Assembly (NCBI GenBank): GCA_005790265.1
Contig: SXVE01000203.1
Coordinates: forward strand, 1 to 17,958
DNA from: Acidobacteriota bacterium
GTDB taxonomy: Bacteria > Acidobacteriota > Blastocatellia > Pyrinomonadales > Pyrinomonadaceae
Direction of reading: 5' to 3'
DNA length: 17,958 bases
In this document: positions 6,796 through 14,224 of the stretch, one piece after another
Numbering within the stretch: the stretch's first letter is position 1
Layout: the number at the start of each line of letters is the position of its first letter
Notes under the pieces: generated by a model
Seen by the model: the letters and a program-made list of their open reading frames with translations, nothing else
Database searches by the model: none
Told to the model about the DNA's origin: nothing
Program-made: the position numbers and the translations under genes

Positions 6796-7941
6796 ATGAT
6801 TTTCGAGAAATTGAGAAACGTAAAACTTCAAACGTTGTGGCTGCCGGTTGTGTTGAGCGTAATTTTAGCGAGCGGCGCGGCGGCGCAGCAATACGTCGGT
6901 TCGCCGGTGACCAAACCGCGATTAATCAGCGTTTTGCGCTCGAAATCTTTGCAGACGCGCGACATCGTGAAAATTATCAACGAAAGCGGCGTTAATTTTC
7001 AGATCAACAGCAGCACGGAAACCGAATTGATCGCCGCCGGAGCGCGTCCGCAAGTGATTGAAGCCGCGCGCGCCAACTACCGCGCGCCCGTCAATTCCGG
7101 CACTAAAAATACGAAACCGCTCAACTCCGGCAATAACGTGAGCAGCGGCAATTCCGGCGCGGTGACGAAAGCGAATTTACTGCGAATTCTGCGCGGCAAA
7201 ACGATGAGCAACGGCGCCATCGTTGATCTGATCGAGAAAAACGGCGTCAATTTTGAAACTACATCGGCTGTCGAACGAGAGTTGACGGCAGCGGGCGCGT
7301 CGCCAATCGTCGTCGCCGCCGTTAAAGACGCTTACGAGCAGACGGGCAGAGCCGCCGTCGAACCGGACGTTCCCGTTTCCAACTCAAATCGTTACGAATC
7401 TCTGATTAATGAGGCGATTGAAACTTACAACCGCGATGTGACGGGAAATCTGCCGCCGAATTCGACCGGACGCCTCGCTGCGATTCAGACTTTGATCAAA
7501 GCGGCGCAAATGCAGCCGAATAATCCGATTGCGTTTCAGCAGCTCGGTTTTATGACGCTTTACGGCACGCTCAACGGATTTTCGGCGGCGGAAATGAGTT
7601 TCCGCAAAGCGATTGACCTCGGCGGCAGTTCGGTTTTCCGCGTTTATCACGACCACGACGGAATCTTCAAAGACGTTTGCCAGGGTTCGCTTTACGTCGC
7701 TAAAGACGGCGTGCGGTTCGAGTCGGACGATAATAAACACACGTTCGACGCGACCGACGCCAACATCAAACAGGTCAAAACCAACAGCGGCTGGAAACGC
7801 GCTTTTCAAACTCGAAGCGGTTCGTTCAAAATCGTGCTCAACGATGAAAGCGACGAAGACGGCAAAAAATTCAGCTTCGCGCCGCTGACCGACAATATCG
7901 AAGAATCAAAAATGGTAATTCGGCTGATCGGCAAAAAGTAA
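6796..7941 (+). CDS. Secreted protein with duplicated 53-residue helical module and C-terminal beta-rich (PH-like) domain
   Basis: 381 residues, no named family recognised. A signal peptide covers about 1-30: charged start, LWLPVVLSVILASG core and likely cleavage after GAAA before QQ. Two ungapped 53-residue modules follow, at 43-95 and 128-180, identical at 23 positions by hand count. Both share IV..I...GVNF and E.EL.AAGA.P and are predicted helical. A Ser/Asn/Gly-rich spacer separates them. A TPR-like helical stretch (about 225-275) leads to a beta-rich domain (279-381) with RVYHDHDGIFKDVCQGSLYV (282-301), resembling PH/GRAM-like domains common in acidobacterial proteins, from memory. GGGAG about 8 nt before ATG 6796 supports the start. 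It is the last gene before a strong terminator and 41 bp after the kinase, so it may be exported as part of that pathway. Function unknown. Confidence 0.8.
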   Translation: MIFEKLRNVKLQTLWLPVVLSVILASGAAAQQYVGSPVTKPRLISVLRSKSLQTRDIVKIINESGVNFQINSSTETELIAAGARPQVIEAARANYRAPVNSGTKNTKPLNSGNNVSSGNSGAVTKANLLRILRGKTMSNGAIVDLIEKNGVNFETTSAVERELTAAGASPIVVAAVKDAYEQTGRAAVEPDVPVSNSNRYESLINEAIETYNRDVTGNLPPNSTGRLAAIQTLIKAAQMQPNNPIAFQQLGFMTLYGTLNGFSAAEMSFRKAIDLGGSSVFRVYHDHDGIFKDVCQGSLYVAKDGVRFESDDNKHTFDATDANIKQVKTNSGWKRAFQTRSGSFKIVLNDESDEDGKKFSFAPLTDNIEESKMVIRLIGKK

Positions 7942-7960
7942 GTTTCGGTTTTAACTGTAG

Positions 7961-8000
7961 AAAAGAGCGATTGATTTTACTCAAAATCAATCGCTCTTTT
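7961..8000. terminator. Strong bidirectional Rho-independent terminator
   Basis: A perfect 18-bp stem, AAAAGAGCGATTGATTTT (7961-7978) with its complement at 7983-8000, closes on the 4-nt loop ACTC. A/T runs flank both sides, so it can stop transcription in both directions. It lies 20 bp after the plus-strand repeat-protein gene and 54 bp before the end of the minus-strand TPR kinase gene. Confidence 0.9.
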
Positions 8001-8053
8001 TTGGCGTCGCCAATCGCGCTTTTTTGGTGGAAAGTTGATACGCAAAGTCGAAA

Positions 8054-10780
8054 CTATTTCCAACGGTTTTTTCTGTTGGCGGCGAATACTTGCTGATTTT
8101 CGAGATGATTTCTCGCTGCGAGTAAATCGCGGCGGCGTTTGACATTTTCCGGCGCGGCGGCGGCGAGTTCTTCAAAAAGCGGCAGCGCGGCGGCGAAATG
8201 CGCGAGCGCGGACGCGGTTTCTTTTTTCCGCAAAAAGGCTTCGCCCATTTTTAAGCGGCAAAAAGCGATGTCGTGCCGATAATCGGTGTTGGTCGGATCC
8301 GCCGCCGCCGATTTTTGGAAAACGGCGAGCGATTGCTCGTAAAGCGCGAGCGCCGCATTCGTCTCGTTTTTTTCAAGCAGAACGTCAGCGAGATGTCGCT
8401 GCGTAAACGCGATTTGGCGGCGCACCGCAATGTTGTGCGTATCAATCGCGGCGACCGTTTGATAATTGGAAATCGCCTGCCGAAACGCGTCGGCGGCGGC
8501 TTCAAAACGATTTTTCAGCCGGTAACTGACGCCGATTTCGAGCAGGCAATCAGCGTAGCCGTTTTGCTCGCCGACGTTCGCTTTGTCCGCTTCGTAAATT
8601 TGCCGCTGCATCGCCAGCGCTTTTTGCAAATGTTCCATTCCGGCGTCAAATTGGTTCGTGTCGCGCAGCGCCACACCGACCCACAATTCGGAAATCGCCG
8701 CGTTCGCGCGAAATTGCGTGTTGTGTTCGTCGGTCGCCTGCACTCTTTTCTCGATTTTCAAAGCGTCGCGAAAAAAGCGCAGCGCTTCTTCTCCGGCGCC
8801 CATCTCCAACTTTGCATAACCGGCGTAAGAATAATAAACGCTCAGATTGCGCTCAATTTGTAAATCGCCCGGATTTTTTTCAATCGCGATGTTAATCACG
8901 GAAATCGCTTTTTCATAATTACCGAGCGCCTCGGAAAGCGATCCGGTGCGCAGAATCGCTTGTCCGAGCATCGCGTAAGCACGGCTCAAATCACGCAGAG
9001 TTTGCGCGTTTTCCGGTTCGCTTTCGCGCGATTGTTCGCCGACGGCAATGGCGCGACGGTAATTTTCGGCGGCGCTCTCGATGTTGCCAATCGTCGTCAA
9101 AGCGTTGCCGACTTTGATATAACTTTTCGCCAAATCATTGGCTGCCGATGCGCTTGCGCTCGCGCCGCGCCGGTAAATCGCTTCGCGCATTCGCAACGCT
9201 TTTTGCTGACTTTCGAGCGCCGCCTGCGAATTTCCCATTCCCGGTTTAAAGATTTGCGACTGCACATCGCCGATTTTTTCGTAAGCCGCCGCGACTTCGC
9301 CGTGCAGCGAATCGTCGCTTTCGGCTTCGGCGGCGAGCTTGTCGAGATATTCGATGGCGCGCGCGACCAGCAATTCGCGCGCTTTAATCGGACTTTCGTC
9401 AATTTTTTCGTTGATTTCAAAGATGAACGAACTGGTCAGATGGCGCACGTCTTTAAATCGCCGCTCGGCTTTTTCGCGCTCGATGTTCGCGATTTTCATT
9501 TGATAAACGGAAAAAAATAAACCGGCGAGAAGGCTGCAAAACGCTAATAAAACCGCGGCGGAAGCAAACGGATTGCGCTTCAGAAATTTTTCCGTCCGGT
9601 AAAAAAAAGTGTCGGAACGCGCCGTCACCGGCAATCCGGCGAGATGAAGGCGAATGTCTTCGGCAAAAAGCTCGACCGATTGATAACGACGCTCGGGCGA
9701 TTTTTTTAAGGCTTTGAGAATGATGTTGTCAACATCGCCTTTTAGAACAGCGGTCGCAATGGTTTGACGCCGAAATTTTTTGCCGGAAACGGTTTCGCCC
9801 GGCGCGCCGCCGCGATTTATATTTTGTTTTTTATTTCGGATTGTCGCCGCTTCGCTCGGTTTGAGCGGCTGCATTTCGCCGTGCCGCAGCGAATATCCGG
9901 CAGCGGCGCGCGAATCATCAAACGGTTTGCCGCCGACGATTAATTCGTATAAAACGACGCCGAGACTGTAAACGTCCGAAGCGGTCGTAATCGCCGCGCC
10001 GCCGATTTGTTCCGGGCTGGCGTATTCCGGCGTCAGCGCCTGAAAACGCGTGACGGTCGCTTTCGTGTCGTCTGCGGAAATCAGTTTGGCGATGCCGAAA
10101 TCGAGCAGTTTCGGCGTGCCGTCGGTCGTTACCAAAATATTATCCGGTTTCAAATCTCTGTGAACGATAAGGTTGCGATGAGCGAAGGAAACTGCCGCGC
10201 AAACTTTTCTGAAAAGTTTGAGCTTTTCCTGAATTGATAAATTTTTTTCTTCGGCGTAATTCGTGATCGGCGTTCCTTCAACGTATTCCATCACGAGAAA
10301 AGGCGTGTTTTCCGCCGTCGTTCCGCCGTCGAGCAGTTGGGCGATATACGGATGTTTGAGCCGCGCGAGAATTTGCCGCTCGCGCTGAAATTTGTGCCGC
10401 GCCGAACTGTTGTGAAAACTGCGCTGCAAAAGTTTGACGGCGACTTGCTGTTCAAATTCGCCGTCGGTGCGCTCGGCGAGAAAAACAACGCCCATTCCGC
10501 CCGCGCCGATTTCGCGCAAAAGTCGGTATCTTCCGATTTGGCGATTAATGAAATCTTCCGCCTCGTCACCCGCGTTAAAATTCTGCAAAAACGCCGCGCC
10601 CGGCGAATTTTCCGCCGAAACCGCAACGGAATTTTCAAATGCGAGCAGCGATTCGGCTTCGCGGCGCAGTTCGGCATCCGCGCCGCAAATTTCGTCGAGG
10701 TAAAGCGCGCGCTCGGCGTACGGAAGTTCGAGCGCCGTTCCCAGAATGTTTTTCAGCAATTGCCAACGTTCGGGCGTCAT
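8054..10780 (-). CDS. Ser/Thr protein kinase with transmembrane segment and long TPR domain
   Basis: 908 residues from ATG 10780. The start is chosen because MTPERWQ opens the conserved N-terminal region of this family; a GTG at 10828 would add 16 residues, and no strong Shine-Dalgarno separates the two. Residues 1-55 form the small helical N-terminal region (ELRREAESLLAFE at 38-50). The kinase domain (about 85-380) has GAGGMGVV (92-99), K116 in VAVKLL, HRDLKPDN with D209, DFG at 227-229 and SPEQI at 255-259. A Gly/Lys-rich insert (about 313-338) precedes the C-lobe end. One membrane helix spans about 404-426. Residues 490-890 are tandem TPR-like helices, probably a protein-interaction surface outside the membrane. 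It converges on the kinase/phosphatase operon but is transcribed separately. Its substrate is unknown. Confidence 0.93.
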   Translation of the reverse strand: MTPERWQLLKNILGTALELPYAERALYLDEICGADAELRREAESLLAFENSVAVSAENSPGAAFLQNFNAGDEAEDFINRQIGRYRLLREIGAGGMGVVFLAERTDGEFEQQVAVKLLQRSFHNSSARHKFQRERQILARLKHPYIAQLLDGGTTAENTPFLVMEYVEGTPITNYAEEKNLSIQEKLKLFRKVCAAVSFAHRNLIVHRDLKPDNILVTTDGTPKLLDFGIAKLISADDTKATVTRFQALTPEYASPEQIGGAAITTASDVYSLGVVLYELIVGGKPFDDSRAAAGYSLRHGEMQPLKPSEAATIRNKKQNINRGGAPGETVSGKKFRRQTIATAVLKGDVDNIILKALKKSPERRYQSVELFAEDIRLHLAGLPVTARSDTFFYRTEKFLKRNPFASAAVLLAFCSLLAGLFFSVYQMKIANIEREKAERRFKDVRHLTSSFIFEINEKIDESPIKARELLVARAIEYLDKLAAEAESDDSLHGEVAAAYEKIGDVQSQIFKPGMGNSQAALESQQKALRMREAIYRRGASASASAANDLAKSYIKVGNALTTIGNIESAAENYRRAIAVGEQSRESEPENAQTLRDLSRAYAMLGQAILRTGSLSEALGNYEKAISVINIAIEKNPGDLQIERNLSVYYSYAGYAKLEMGAGEEALRFFRDALKIEKRVQATDEHNTQFRANAAISELWVGVALRDTNQFDAGMEHLQKALAMQRQIYEADKANVGEQNGYADCLLEIGVSYRLKNRFEAAADAFRQAISNYQTVAAIDTHNIAVRRQIAFTQRHLADVLLEKNETNAALALYEQSLAVFQKSAAADPTNTDYRHDIAFCRLKMGEAFLRKKETASALAHFAAALPLFEELAAAAPENVKRRRDLLAARNHLENQQVFAANRKNRWK

Positions 10781-11101
10781 TTGTAGATAAATTTTTGAGA
10801 AGGGTTTTTCGCAATTTTCGGCAATCACTTAAAATCGCCGATCCGTGTGGAAGAACACAAACGAAATTCGTCGCAGCTTTTTATCGCCACCAAGAATACC
10901 GCGATTTTTTCTTTTAGCGCAAGCATTTATTGAAAAAATTGCTGAAAAATTTGCGCGCCGTGAAAACAGCAAAATGTGAAGAAATCCTGAACCAACACAA
11001 CTGCGCCGCGCGCCGATTTTGACAGCCGGAACGATTTAGATGTTAAATTAAAGATTATTTTAACTTGGCTTTTTTAATCTAACTTAAACTTTTACAAGAA
11101 A
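10781..11101. promoter_or_regulatory. Divergent promoter region between the TPR-kinase gene and asd
   Basis: This 321-bp AT-rich stretch holds no gene. For asd (plus), TTGACA at 11019-11024 is an exact -35 match, with TAAATT at 11044-11049 as a possible -10; the 19-bp spacing is long. For the kinase (minus), TTGCGC (10922-10917) and TATTCT (10898-10893) lie 18 bp apart. The minus strand also carries TTTGTGTTCTTCC (10861-10849), resembling TTTGTGTCATTCC upstream of the FHA-protease gene. All were picked by eye, so confidence is low. Confidence 0.35.
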
Positions 11102-12142
11102 ATGAGCAGAAAATATCGTGTGGGAATTTTAGGCGCGACCGGAACCGTCGGGCAGCGATTTATCCAGCTTTTAGAAAACCATCCGCAGTTTGAAATCACG
11201 GCTTTAGCGGCTTCCGACCGTTCGGCGGGCAAACCGTTTGCCGAAGCGTGCGCGTGGAAACTGCCGGGCGGAATGCCGGATTCGGTCAAGGAAATAACCG
11301 TTCAGCCGATTGAGCCGCCGCTCGACTGCGAAATAGTTTTTTCGAGCTTGCCGTCGTCGGTCGCACGCGAAACCGAACTTACGTTTGCGCGCGCCGGTTA
11401 CGCCGTTATCAGCAATTCTTCGAGCTACCGAATGGATGAAGACGTGCCGCTGCTGATTCCCGAAATCAATCACGAACATCTCGGTTTAATTGATGTCCAG
11501 CGCCAGAAACGCGGTTTCGGCACAGGTTTTATCGTGACGAATCCGAATTGCGCGGTCGTCAGTTTCGCTCCGCCGCTCGCCGCGCTGCATCAAAAATTCG
11601 GCGTCGAATCGGTGATCGTGACGACTTTGCAGGCGATTTCCGGCGCGGGTTATCCGGGCGTTCCGTCGCTCGATATCACCGACAACGTGATTCCGTATAT
11701 CGCCGGCGAAGAGCCGAAAGTCGAAACCGAAGCGCAGAAAATTCTCGGCAAATTCGCCGACGGCGCGATTCAAAAAGCTGATTTCACCGTTTCGGCGCAG
11801 TGCTTTCGCGTTCACGTAATTGACGGACACACGGTTTCGGTGCGCGTTAATCTGCGAAAAACCGTGACGATGGAAGACGTAATCAAAGCGATTGAAACGT
11901 TTCCCTCGCTTAATCTGCATTCTTCGCCCGCGAAATTTATGGATTTCTGCGACGAACCTTCGCGTCCGCAGCCGCGTCTCGACCGCGACGCCGGAAACGG
12001 AATGACGATCACCGTCGGTCGGCTTTTTCCCGACAACGTTTTCGATTACCGCTTTGTCGCGCTCAGCCACAATACGGTGCGCGGCGCCGCCGGTTCGGCG
12101 GTCTTAAACGCGGAATTGCTGATTGACAAAGGAATTGTCTAA
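11102..12142 (+). CDS. asd: Aspartate-semialdehyde dehydrogenase (archaeal/yeast-type)
   Basis: 346 residues. It catalyses NADPH-dependent reductive dephosphorylation of L-aspartyl-4-phosphate to aspartate semialdehyde, the branch point toward lysine/diaminopimelate, threonine and methionine; cytoplasmic. The N-terminal nucleotide-binding motif is GILGATGTVGQRF (8-20). The catalytic Cys is C150 in VTNPNCAVV. H243 in VIDGHTVSV is the likely general base, with R236 for substrate binding. GAGYPGVPSLD (181-191) and the C-terminal RLFPDN/ALSHNTVRGAAG blocks are typical of the archaeal/yeast-type subgroup rather than the E. coli one. The ATG is preceded only by a weak AAGAAA-like site. Other aspartate-pathway genes are absent nearby. 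It is followed after 21 bp by a membrane-protein gene, perhaps co-transcribed but with no evident metabolic link. Confidence 0.97.
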   Translation: MSRKYRVGILGATGTVGQRFIQLLENHPQFEITALAASDRSAGKPFAEACAWKLPGGMPDSVKEITVQPIEPPLDCEIVFSSLPSSVARETELTFARAGYAVISNSSSYRMDEDVPLLIPEINHEHLGLIDVQRQKRGFGTGFIVTNPNCAVVSFAPPLAALHQKFGVESVIVTTLQAISGAGYPGVPSLDITDNVIPYIAGEEPKVETEAQKILGKFADGAIQKADFTVSAQCFRVHVIDGHTVSVRVNLRKTVTMEDVIKAIETFPSLNLHSSPAKFMDFCDEPSRPQPRLDRDAGNGMTITVGRLFPDNVFDYRFVALSHNTVRGAAGSAVLNAELLIDKGIV

Positions 12143-12163
12143 AAAATCACCTTACCTATTGAT

Positions 12164-13330
12164 ATGACTGAAAATATTTTCGCCGTCAAAGGCGCGAGTC
12201 CGCCGCCGGAGAAAAACTTTATCAAAAATCTGCTGATTATCTGCGGATTAATTACATTGATAATTTTGCTGACGATTGCGGCGAGTTACGTAATAGACAT
12301 TTTAATGATGTCGTTTGCCGCGATTCTGCTGGCAATTTTGCTCAACGGTTTAGGCAATTTTCTGCGCCGCTTTGTGGATATCTCCGAAAGCAAAGCGGTT
12401 TTGCTCGTCACGCTTCTGCTTCTTATAATTTTCGGCGGAATCATCGCGCTGCTCGCGCCGGATGTCGGCGAGCAAGTCAAGCATCTCCGCGCAGAACTGC
12501 CCGCCTCTTTCAACAAAGTACGAATGTATATTTCGCAGTTCGGCTGGGGCAGAACGCTGATTGAAAACATTCCCGAAACCGACGAAATCGTCAGCACGGT
12601 GACAAACGGCGGATTTTTATCGCGCGTCGGCAACTATTTTTCTTCGACGCTCGGCATTATCACGAACATCGCACTCGTGCTGCTCGTCTCGCTTTATCTG
12701 GCAACCGAACCGGAACTTTACGCCAACGGTTTAACGAAACTTTTTCCGTTTGGCGCGCGCCCGCGCGTCAAAGAAGTGCTGTCGGCAATTGGCGGCACAA
12801 TGCAGTCGTGGCTCGTCGGCAAATTCGCTTCGATGGCGTTTATCGGCGTTTTGACGGTTATCGGATTATCAATTCTCGGCGTTCCGCTCGCGCTTTTATT
12901 AGGAATTATCGCCGGACTTTTTTCGTTTATTCCGAATTTCGGTCCGATTCTCTCCGCAGTTCCGGCGATTCTGCTGGCATTTATTGAAAGCCCGATCAAA
13001 GCCGTTTACGTAATAATTTTGTTCGTCGCAATTCAGCTGATCGAATCGAATTTGGTAACGCCTTTGATCGAACGCCGCACGGTCGAACTGCCGCCCGCGC
13101 TGACGATTGTCGTGCAGTTGATTCTCGGCGTTTTGTTCGGCGCGCTCGGTTTGATTTTCGCTTCGCCGATTCTCGCCGTCGTCGTCGTGCTCGTTCAAAT
13201 GCTTTATATTCAAGATGTTCTTGGCGACCGCGAGATTTCCGAAAAAATCAAAAAAGAAGAAGGCGAAGACAACTCTGACGAATCATCGGAGAAATCCGAG
13301 TCGGCGGATTCGATGTCTATTTTGAGTTAA
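12164..13330 (+). CDS. AI-2E family (PF01594, YhhT/PerM-like) membrane protein
   Basis: 388 residues with about seven or eight hydrophobic segments: 22-45, 48-65, 77-98, 163-180, 222-240, 243-272, 279-296 and 312-345. The family pattern fits: two or three N-terminal helices, a hydrophilic loop (100-155), then a C-terminal bundle with FSFIPNFGPILSAVPAILLA (253-272) and LVTPLIERRTVELPPAL (297-313). Members are reported as exporters of the AI-2 signal or as ion antiporters, so substrate cannot be read from sequence. The last 30 residues are acidic and Ser-rich (KKEEGEDNSDESSEKSES), probably a disordered cytoplasmic tail. It lies 21 bp after asd. Its stop codon is inside a small inverted repeat shared with the converging next gene. 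Confidence 0.9.
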   Translation: MTENIFAVKGASPPPEKNFIKNLLIICGLITLIILLTIAASYVIDILMMSFAAILLAILLNGLGNFLRRFVDISESKAVLLVTLLLLIIFGGIIALLAPDVGEQVKHLRAELPASFNKVRMYISQFGWGRTLIENIPETDEIVSTVTNGGFLSRVGNYFSSTLGIITNIALVLLVSLYLATEPELYANGLTKLFPFGARPRVKEVLSAIGGTMQSWLVGKFASMAFIGVLTVIGLSILGVPLALLLGIIAGLFSFIPNFGPILSAVPAILLAFIESPIKAVYVIILFVAIQLIESNLVTPLIERRTVELPPALTIVVQLILGVLFGALGLIFASPILAVVVVLVQMLYIQDVLGDREISEKIKKEEGEDNSDESSEKSESADSMSILS

Positions 13331-13356
13331 AAAACGGAAAACTGAAATTTTTTAAC
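13326..13356. terminator. AT-rich inverted repeat spanning both stop codons of a convergent pair
   Basis: GTTAAAAAA at 13326-13334 and its complement TTTTTTAAC at 13348-13356 flank a 13-nt loop. The plus-gene stop TAA (13328-13330) and the minus-gene stop (13354-13352) both lie in the arms, opposite each other. The short A-T stem makes it a weak terminator at best. Confidence 0.45.
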
Positions 13357-14071
13357 GGTATTCGCGCCATAAATCTTCCGTAAACAAACCGGGAACCGTA
13401 TCGAGCGATTGCGAGGCGGAATTTAATGTTTGCAAATACGTCTGCGTAATCCGCAAACGTTCTTGTCTGGCGACTAAATCGGTTCCGCTCGCGCCGCTCA
13501 TTAAATTTTGTTGATTGGCAATCGCCGCCCGAAATCCGTTCGCGCCCTGATTTTTATAAACTAAAAAAGCCGCTTCGATATACGGGTGAAACTCGTCGGC
13601 GCGATTGAATTTGGCATATTTTCCGGTGCGCGCGACTTCATTGCAGGCGACGCCGAACGCGTCGCGCAAGCCGTTCGCTTCCGAACTCGAATCCGCGATA
13701 TTAAAATTGGCGTGAATATTGTCGGTCGTGCCGAACAGATTATCCACCGTCACCTGAAGATAATCATTCGTCGTAATAAGATTCTGAATCGGCACGCCGC
13801 CCGAAAAAATCTGACCGGGCGCATTATGCGCCGCTTGATTTTCGGCAGTCGCTCTAAAATACTGCGCGCGCGCTTCGCCGACGGTCACGCCACCCGGCAA
13901 AATCCTGAATTTCGCCATCAGAAAAATGTGAACGAGAATTTCTTTAACGACCGATTGCCGATTTGTTTCGTGAGAAACGGCGATTTCCTCGATTGTTCCC
14001 GTAAAAGGCGGCTGCGTTAAATTACGCCGCAGCCACGATTTTTTCCCCATCAAACTCGTTCTTTCACTCAT
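13352..14071 (-). CDS. Hypothetical protein, unrecognised family (239 aa)
   Basis: I do not recognise this protein. It has 239 residues, with no signal peptide and at most one weak hydrophobic stretch (43-57, KEILVHIFLMAKFRI), so it is probably soluble. The N-terminus is basic (KKSWLRRN). Residues 60-115 are Gly/Asn/Gln-rich with several beta-like stretches. Around 130-185 are predicted helices: LRDAFGVACNEVARTGK at 135-151 and HPYIEAAFLVYKNQG at 162-176. A single Cys lies at 143. The C-terminus is helical and polar (199-222). The start is well supported: GGGAG 7 nt upstream of ATG 14071. It is a single-gene unit between convergent and divergent neighbours, so context gives no functional hint. 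Confidence 0.75.
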   Translation of the reverse strand: MSERTSLMGKKSWLRRNLTQPPFTGTIEEIAVSHETNRQSVVKEILVHIFLMAKFRILPGGVTVGEARAQYFRATAENQAAHNAPGQIFSGGVPIQNLITTNDYLQVTVDNLFGTTDNIHANFNIADSSSEANGLRDAFGVACNEVARTGKYAKFNRADEFHPYIEAAFLVYKNQGANGFRAAIANQQNLMSGASGTDLVARQERLRITQTYLQTLNSASQSLDTVPGLFTEDLWREYR

Positions 14072-14078
14072 TAAAGCT

Positions 14079-14083
14079 CTCCC
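14079..14083 (-). promoter_or_regulatory. Shine-Dalgarno GGGAG of the 239-residue hypothetical gene
   Basis: Minus-strand GGGAG lies 7 nt before ATG 14071. It supports real translation of an otherwise unrecognised frame and fixes its start. Confidence 0.65.
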
Positions 14084-14224
14084 GAAATAAAAAAGAAATT
14101 TATCAAAATGACGTTTGAATGAATAAAATTTTGCGTCTATTCTTATAATTTCGATTGCCTGTTCAACCTAATGCCAATCGAAATAATACATTTTAATAAT
14201 AGATTATAAAGCAAAAGTTACAGA

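Noticed and set aside
8273..8863. 196-residue plus-strand frame inside the TPR-kinase gene (also 8960-9520)
   Set aside because: These are antisense to regular TPR helices and have no ribosome site or recognisable domain.
14144..14149. Perfect TATAAT upstream of purB as a promoter
   Set aside because: No acceptable -35 lies 15-19 bp upstream, and the region is AT-rich enough for a chance match.
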